From positions 1,088,593-1,152,592 of the forward strand of contig VZRZ01001998.1 of the NCBI GenBank assembly GCA_013398175.1: a stretch of DNA of 64,000 bases, written 5' to 3'. A model generated the notes under the pieces. That model did no database searches and was not told the origin of the DNA. It worked only from the letters and a program-made list of their open reading frames with translations. Of the stretch, positions 53,601 through 62,600 are shown in pieces. The position numbers were made by a program, and so were the translations under genes. The stretch is from Climacteris rufus. Taxonomy: Eukaryota; Chordata; Aves; Passeriformes; Climacteridae. Each line of letters starts with the position of its first letter. Positions within the stretch are counted from its first letter, which is position 1.

Positions 53601-56600
53601 ACCAGCTGCCAAGTTTAACATCCAGAAATTCTAATAAATTCTCTTTTCCAAAATCAAAATGTTTTAATTTATTTCTTGCATAGAATACAAGGAGTTTGCC
53701 CATTTTAACCATCAGTAAACAAAAGCACTGATGAATTTAATGGAAACATATGCCAAGTGCTTATCTTTATTTTAATAATCTCACAGGTAAGTGCTAAATA
53801 ACTCTAACTTGAACTGTTCCAAACTCCAGTTGCAAACATAAACTTGTTTTTCTTGTGATAGAAAGGTGATCTGTCCTTTCAGACCTTCCACTTCAGCCAC
53901 AGAGTGTAGGTCTCTGCTCATTTGCTTTTCTCTGATTTAATATTGCATTAAGGCACCAGAACAGGTGAAATCTCTTGTCATTGAAACTACATTAATAAAG
54001 AAAAGACTTCATAGGTTACATTTGTTTCACTGACAAGTTTTCTCATCTGTGTCCAAGTTAACAACTCATGAGCATTCAAAACACAAAAATTGCTTCAGTA
54101 TCTTACATGTTTTCCTCTCCAACAATGCAGATGGCAGAAAGTATTTTCACTGTTTCAGTCATCATGTGTGGTTGCTTTGGATCAATTGCTCTTGATAACA
54201 GCAAGAGACTTCTTTCATCTCCTAGAATCCTTTGCAAACCGTACTAAACAAAACAAAAAGCTTACAATGAAAAGGTTATATTTGCCTTGGATACTCATCA
54301 CCATCTTTGGGTTTAACATCCTTAGGAATTCTCACAAGCCCTCCCTCCCATACGAAGTTTGACAGCACTCACTACTAAAACCTCCTGGCTACTATTGCTT
54401 GGGGACACAGGTCAGTCTTAGTCTTACTTTTGAGGCTTTCTCCTGAGAGAGAGAGAGTCAGCTCCTTGGGAGGACACCATTACCTTGTAAAATCAGCATC
54501 CACCAAAAGACAAATCAGGTTTCATTTTCTATCTCTATCTGAAACACCTCAAAAGTATGAAAAATCTGTTCATTTTTTCCCCACTTCATTAAACAAGCTA
54601 CTTCGTGAGTTTTTTTAAACTTAGTATAAAAGTAGCTATAAGTAACTTTTATGCAGTTTTATTTGCTGGGAAAGATCCATAAATACAAGACTTCAGGTTT
54701 TGCTATCAATAAAGCAAAAGTACAAGTTGAAAACATCAGCTTCTAGAAACAGTACTCATACTTTGTGAACATCAATATCCCACATTAGAAACAGATACAA
54801 TTTAACCTAATCCTTTCCCCACCACCTATCAATTTAAAAATACACAGCTATAAAGATATCAAATCATACTCAATTGAAGTGAAAAGTACATTATAACAGA
54901 CAATCATGTACTGCAATCTGAATTTAGAAAGCTATACTTTTTCAAATTCCAAGTAATTAATTTCTAAATTCACTTACCCTAAATTTATATCATCCTTTAA
55001 CAAATATTTTACTTCCATAAATCAAGAGTATTTAACAAAACTAAGAAAAAATGCATATTCAGAAAGGTTCATGAAGAAGACTCTCAACAAGAGTTACACT
55101 AACATTTCCAAAGAGTTAACTAATACTGGATATAGAAGCTTTCCCTCCTTCTCCGAGATGTAACATGCTACACACATCTTGAACTCAACAAAACCCAATC
55201 ACTCTAAAAGTATTTGAATTTAAAATAACACTTACTTTATTGTTCATAAATGCTTTGAGGCACTGGATAAGTTTATGTTGATTCTTCTTATCAATACTTT
55301 CTTGCCTTGAAAGGAATGAGGACAATAAGCTAAGCAAAATCTTCACAACCTCCCCAGCCCCCACCTCAAATGATCCAAGTCCTTACTGTTTCTTGTCCAG
55401 AAGCTTTTCCAATGCATCCAACAGAAGTCCAAGACCTTCATGTCCAAAATTGTTAACCCAGCTGGGAAAAAAAAGGAAGAAAGATGCTTTTAATTATTTA
55501 TTAATCAAATGCAAAACCTGCAAAGTTATTTTCTATTACTTCTTGTGCATTCTTTCATAGGCTCCACTTTCAATCTCACTTCCCAGAAAACCTGATCAAC
55601 CCTCAAAGTAAGCAGTTCCATCAAGTTCTTGAGAGCACCTGTGGAAGGTGAGGAGATATTGCAGCCAGTTGCAAATGTTTCATTTATCCTTTTCCAGTGT
55701 GCTGAGAACACTGTTCTCATGTCAACAAGCATTAGCATAATTACTCTGGTTTCAAAAAAAAGCCCAAACCCCACAACTCTCTCTTGCTTAGCAAAAACAG
55801 CATGATGAAAACTACTGCAGAAATTGCTGCTTACCTGACTGGATTGCTGGTTAGAGACACTCTCAAAGACTCTAGGCAATTAAGAAGTTTTTCATCTGAA
55901 ATTCCAGATCGCAATTCATGGATATATTCTTGTGAAGACAGTGTGCATTCATGCTTGCTGTTTTTTAGTCCACCCTATCACAGAAGGCAGAAAGCTGCTT
56001 AGTGTTCTATTGATCACTGTAGTGGTTAGATGATAGAATATAAGAGTAATATTTTCACACAAATTTTCAAATCACAGTACAAGTATTAAAGACACCTGAT
56101 TTGACTTGGATTTGACAACACTATTACAAACAATCATAAACAGAGATACACAAAAAGATACCAGTTCATGCCACTGCATGACTCAATTTCTTGTTGTAGC
56201 ATCATCCCATGTTTGGCCCCTAACAGAGATCTCTAGAGGATCTTGTTTGCTACAAAAAAATCATATGGGAGATTGGGCAAAGAACTTTGTCCCTCCTGAA
56301 GAGCGACTACAGAAGAATAACTACTTACAAGGTATTTCAGTAATAAAATACCTGAATATCAGTTTTCACAGCTGTAATATTCAAAACCATAAACAATACA
56401 CAAAACATTTTTCCAAAAGGTGCAACTAATCTTTTGTACAGCTCTGACAAGTTGTAGTAGGCTTATCTCAGAAGAGTGGTTACAATTTATATGCAGTTCC
56501 CAAAGCTCCTTAGCTCTGAAGGGTCTGTTGAAGAGAACCTGATAAAGATGTCATGGGTGTAAAGGCAGCATCAAGTGCCTGACATAGAAGAGGATTCTAT

Positions 56601-59600
56601 TTGGTTTTAATTGTATCAGGAACTTCCACTACTAATATTCTAATTGTCTCTCTTTCACAAAGCTCCACTTCTTATGAAGTTTCTATTTTGCTCTATTGAA
56701 ATTCTTACCATTCATTTTCCAAAAATACACTAAGTAAGGCTGATGACAAAATGACTTTTCTAAATTTAAGTTAATGACTTTGACCTAGATAGATTCAATG
56801 CATAAAACAGAACTAAGTTCACAACGTATTTTCAGATTCAGAACAAAAATATAACAGACTGTGACTGCATTGAGGCAACAGTGTCCTTTGCACTGTGTCA
56901 GCTTTGAAGATGTTTCTTGCTGACATGCAAAGCACCTTTAGCTGGACATCAAATGCCAGTTATACATCAAAGGACCAAGACAGACCAAAGATCAGTAAGT
57001 GGGATATAAAGGAACTCGAATCAGTCACCATCAACCTCCTGAACAAAGAGATGGTCTTCCACCAAGAGACAAAGAAATTAACAGGTGGGGATTATGTTTA
57101 GAAGAGTAGGAACTGACTGCAAATCAGGTAAATATATCAAAAATCCTCATAGTTCTGAAAAATTATCGCTCTAAAGGACCATAAGGTAAAGAACTAGAAA
57201 ACAGGAACAGCTTTATGCCACTCATTGGATGGATGGAAATCAGAAGAGATTTTATAACTTGGTAACTAATGCACATAATTTACACAATATGGATCTATAC
57301 TGGACACAATTTTTGTTATTTCAGACAGTCTCTAAGCTGTAAAAGAAGAGAACAGAAATATTGCTGAAAGTCACAAAAAGTATAAAGAGATGAGACAATG
57401 ATGACCTCAATCAAATGCCATTGCCTGTTAAGCGAGATGCTGAAAAGCACTTCAGAAAGCAAGACATACTTGTTTTTCCAAAGAGATGAGTTTGCCCTTC
57501 CACTGCAGCCTGCTCCTAGCTCCAAAAGAGACTCTAATTCAGATGAGGCAACCTATAGCCTTTGCTACTTTTTGTTTCATATTTAAACCAAAGTGTGGTC
57601 TTGCTGCCTCCTCTTTCTATGCATCCAGGACATTAGGGAAGCACCTCTGCTCTGTCTAGCCCCTTATTTTCAGAAGGCCTATGACTCCCTCATAATTCAT
57701 TGAAATAAGTTAGAATTTCAAAGAACTCGCAATGTGCTTTTCTAAGGCTCCTTCCCATGTCTTGCAGGACAGGCACACTTCTTCCTTGATTCTATGAAAA
57801 AGCACCCTTAACTGCACAGAAATAAGGAACCAACTCTTCCTTTTTCTCCTCCCTCTTCAAAACAGATGGTCACTCAAGACAGCTCATAAAAATCCATTCT
57901 TAAAATCATTAATTAAAATACCCTAGTTCATGCTAGAGAAATCTCATCTGAACAGGATTACTTTATTCTCTGCAATCAACATCTCAGTCTCAATCCACTC
58001 TAGCCATGCCAACTGGAGTGCTAAATCAGGTGCTCCTTTTTATTCCCCTATTCAAAGACAGTTTGATTGGAATACTATTTTTAAGTAATGTTATTCCTTT
58101 AAATGGTTCATATCTTAATATATACATTTCTCAATTACTTTGAAGTACAAGGTCTCAGTGAAAAAAGTTTCACACAAGAACATCTAATAAAGGTGAAAGC
58201 AAAAGCGAAATACAAGAAACTGAGAGGGTTAGGTGCCATACCAGAACTTTCAGAGATTAAACCAACGCTTAAGAATGAAAGTCTTAGAAATTACTTTATG
58301 ACCAGTCACCTTCACAGTGTTACAATTAAGGGAGAGAATTATTCAGTCATGAGAACTCCAATGAATGTCTGGACCAATCTTAGGATCCCACATAAAATTC
58401 AAACAAGTTCAAGCTCTAAAGGCTCCAAGAACAGGCAAACCTCTTCTCTGTGACTGCCACTACAACCCAACAGTACTACCATGAACATCCAAAAATTCTT
58501 CTCCCTAATCACAGTAAACCAGTAAATCCTCAAGAAAATAGCTCCATACGCTGACAGATGCAAACAACTCCTAAAGGATGAACCCTGAAAGAAGCACACC
58601 AAGGTGCATGCGCTTGTTAAGCAATAATATGCAGAAGCCATACTCTGGGAGCAGCATTTCTCATTTTAGTATTTAGCAAGTACAAAAACATGCTTTTAAG
58701 GCAGCACTATTCTTGCTCTCCATCAGACCCTAAATCAAAAGACATGGGTCTCCCCTACCTATTGTGTGAATATCAGCTTCCTTTATAAAACAATCTCTTC
58801 ACAAAACAGCTCTTTGGGCTAATTCCTACCATAAGGAAATTACATGGCAGCAGGGATTATTTGAAACTGCTTTTAACACAGTGAACTAGAAAATTAATAA
58901 TTTGTCCCCTCAAAAATCAAATACCTTTAAATACATAAGCACAATGAAGGTATTTTCCTCAGTCTGTGTACAGAACTAAAAAGTGCATGTGAACACAAAC
59001 TGAAAAGTCTCTATGAAGGCCACTCTGAACAAAACAAAGCCAATGAAGCTTTTTATCCAACATACTATATTCTTATATATTTAGCATTTGAGGTGATGAT
59101 TAGACAGTTTTAAGTCATTGTTGTCTATTGTTTTTACTACAGAATATAATTACTGAATATGACCTAAGTAGAAAGCCTTGCTGTACCTGAAAAGCCTGTT
59201 TTGGCTGTAACCAAAATAAAGTCCATCCATAATTAAAAAGAGCATCTTTGCTTTAAACCACAATTTTAAATGTATACGTAATTATTTCCCCAAAAATCCC
59301 TTTTTCCAGGAAACAAAAATTTGCTGAACTCACTCCAATGAATTAAATCCCAAATATTAGTTTAGAATATTTGAATTCAATCACAACATAAAACGTAGAT
59401 TAGCCCTGAATAAGAGAAAAGTTATGCTCTCACCAATATCATACTTATTAACTGACCTTCTGAATCTGTCAATTTAAAATTTCAAGTGTCTGCCTTCAAT
59501 AAAAAAGCAAGACAAGCTTAAATTATATTTGTTTCTTACAATGAAGAGATGAGCACAGTGAGTCTCAAGTATTTGGAAATAGACTCCTGAAAATTTAAAA

Positions 59601-62600
59601 GCAGATCCCTCAAAAGCATAAGCAATGACCTCATACTGGTAAGGTAAATATGGACTGAGATGGTTGACAATTATTTTGATAAAACAAGGATTCAGTTGTG
59701 CCTGCAGAACTCTTAAATCCCACATGAAAGTCCAAAATACTCTTGCCTAAACTCTAAAAATGGGAGTGTATGCATAAGAGAAAACAAAACCATCACGTTC
59801 GTACTCACCGGAACTTTACTTCCGACTATCTGCATGCAGTGGTCAGCCAAGAGAGGTTATTGTGTAAAAAAGATAATAATAATTATACATAAATAAACAC
59901 AGCAAAGTATTTAGTAGGATGTAGTTTCACACAAATTTTTCAGTGTATAATCATTAGTAGTTACATTCTTGTATTACTTTATCAAACTGTTTAGGGGTTA
60001 GAGCTTCTCAACAGGAAAACAGCAGCTCTACTGTAGGAGAAACAATTTCAAATTCTTATGTTCCACTGCTGAATCACCAGTATTTGACACATTTACCAAC
60101 AAACAACTAAATATCTGGCTTGACAGCTACATCTTGAAAGATTAAGCATGCCACTTCATTAAAATTATCAAGTCAGATATTTTATATATGACATTGAGAA
60201 CACTACAGAACACACTAATGGCCTACTGACTTCCTTGTACATAAAACAACTGCATTTACTATGGAGCTTTTGATCTATTTAGATGATGTCACCATTGAAT
60301 ATAATTAAGTTTTTGTAATCAAAAACATAGCCTACAGTTATAACTCTAACTAGCATTTCAGAAACTCTCACATGGCAGTTTTATTCAACTGCCTGATATG
60401 GATGCTTTTAATTACATGGATAATTAAACAGTGATTTTCAGAATGCCATCTTCTCTCTACCATGAAACAGCATCTCTCCACATTTGTGAACAAAAAGTTG
60501 ACTTTCCACAGAAGAAACTCCACAGGAAGGCCACACATCTGTGCCCTGTTCTATCAGTTTGCACAAATGACCATGTTCCTGGGAACACCAGGACTATGGG
60601 CTTCTGCCTTTCCTCGTCAGCTCATTTGCTGCAGTCTGATAGCAGCAGCCAGTTTATTGAATAACTACTTTTATCTGATCAAGAGCTGATCTTGTTCTGA
60701 GATCTGAATCTGACTCTATCTGTTCAGCCTCTACCTACTTCATTTTCCCCTCTTATCTTTCCCATTATTCCTTAAGGAAGTCTTTCAGAAGCAGAAGTCC
60801 CTGCAAGTCTTTCACAATCAACGCTTTTCTCCTCTTCCTGCTGAAGTTTCCTCTAGAATCACAAGAAGGGACTGCCATCACCAGACAATCTCTTTATCTT
60901 CTTCTCTCACCAATGTTCAACTATTCAGTACAGCATGAAATGTCACCAGGTTCAATTCTGGAATAGAATTCCAATCCTTCACCCGTTCTCAAGTATAATT
61001 TCCATGGCCAACAGTCTTTCTCTTCAAGTGAGAGAAGGAATCAGAAGCACAGAAAATCACTTCCCATGAAAGCATCCAGCTCATCACCTTCTACACATCC
61101 TCAATCCCCAAGGAAAAGAAAAACTTTCTTCACCCTGTGAAACCCAAAGTTCCTTTCTCACTTAGAACTCTGAAGACAAGTGTTTCAGAAAAGCATGGTC
61201 AACATGCTGCAGACAGCACACAGGCAGAGAAAATGAAGAACCAAATTTAAAAATAATTTGGTTAAGACAACATCAGCAAATGAGAGTGATATTTTCACAT
61301 GAAAGAGCTCAAAAGCCTAATTAAAACAAACACGAAATGAACTGCAAGAAAAGTCACAGCAACTGTTAAGTGTGTTTTGTGAGGTCTAAGCAGAAGGTCC
61401 AAGTATTTTCAGTGTAAAAAAGGAAGACAGATAATTATCTGTGATAAAAGAAAAAGGTAGAAAATTTTAAGACAGATCATTTTGAATGCAACCAGCATTT
61501 TCATGGAAGACAATCCTGAAGAAAAGAAAGTTTGACAATTCATGATGCAGTGAAGATTGATTAGGGTTTGAACTCATCTGAGCAGAACAGCAGTTTCACT
61601 AAAGAGAAGATGAAAGCAAAAGTGAACATGAGGTTTTGCGCCATTGTAAGATCCCAATCAACATGTTACAATTAAGCTCTATATTTTAGGGGTTTTTTAA
61701 CAATTATAATGCTGTCTATTTGAAAGTTAAACTAGGGTAACATACTACAGAAAGAAATGTATGTTTATGAATTATTCCATTCAAATGCTGTGATTCAACT
61801 GCAAGAAGGACATACTGAAGCACACAAACTTCAATACAAGCCATTTTTTCACTAGGAAAAACACTTTGTATAGATGTAAAACATCCACACTAGTGCTGAC
61901 TTGAGTTCAAAGTGCACATTCAGGTACAAGGACCTTTAGGGATGACTTTGTTTTAAATTGTTAGTACATTTTGGCAAACATATTCACAGTTGTGTTAACT
62001 TTCCTATGCTGCAACGCACATGGTGGCAGGAATGCAATCAATTAAAATTGCAGCAGCAAGCCATGCAATGGGAGCCATGCTTTCCTTACTCAGCTACAAA
62101 ATTATGGGTCTTGAGGCAGCTACATTTCAATAGCAGTATACATATGAGACATCACCATTGTTCAACTACTTTTTGGAAAGAACTGTAAAGATTTCCACTT
62201 CTACTTGCACTTCCTACTGCTTCAATAAAGTATTTTTGCATACTAAGAAAAATTTAAGATTTAATATGGATCATCAAGTGAAAACAAAAACCTTAGAAAG
62301 CATAATTAATAGTTCCCAAAAATAGTCTAGTTCATAGTGCATAACATTCACTGCATAAGCTGGAATAATTCTCCGATAACTGCTATGTTTAGTTAGACCG
62401 TGCTTAAAGCACTGGATTCCTTCCAGCACAGACTAAAGGACTGTGGATTTTGTTTAAGATGAACTCATGCAGGAACATCACTCCCCTCAGAAACTAAATC
62501 ACCATTTTCATTACCATTTCATCAACATTATAACACAAGCTTTTCCTCACTGAAATTTATAATGTTTCATGCAAGGCATTTGCATAATAATTGCATGTCA

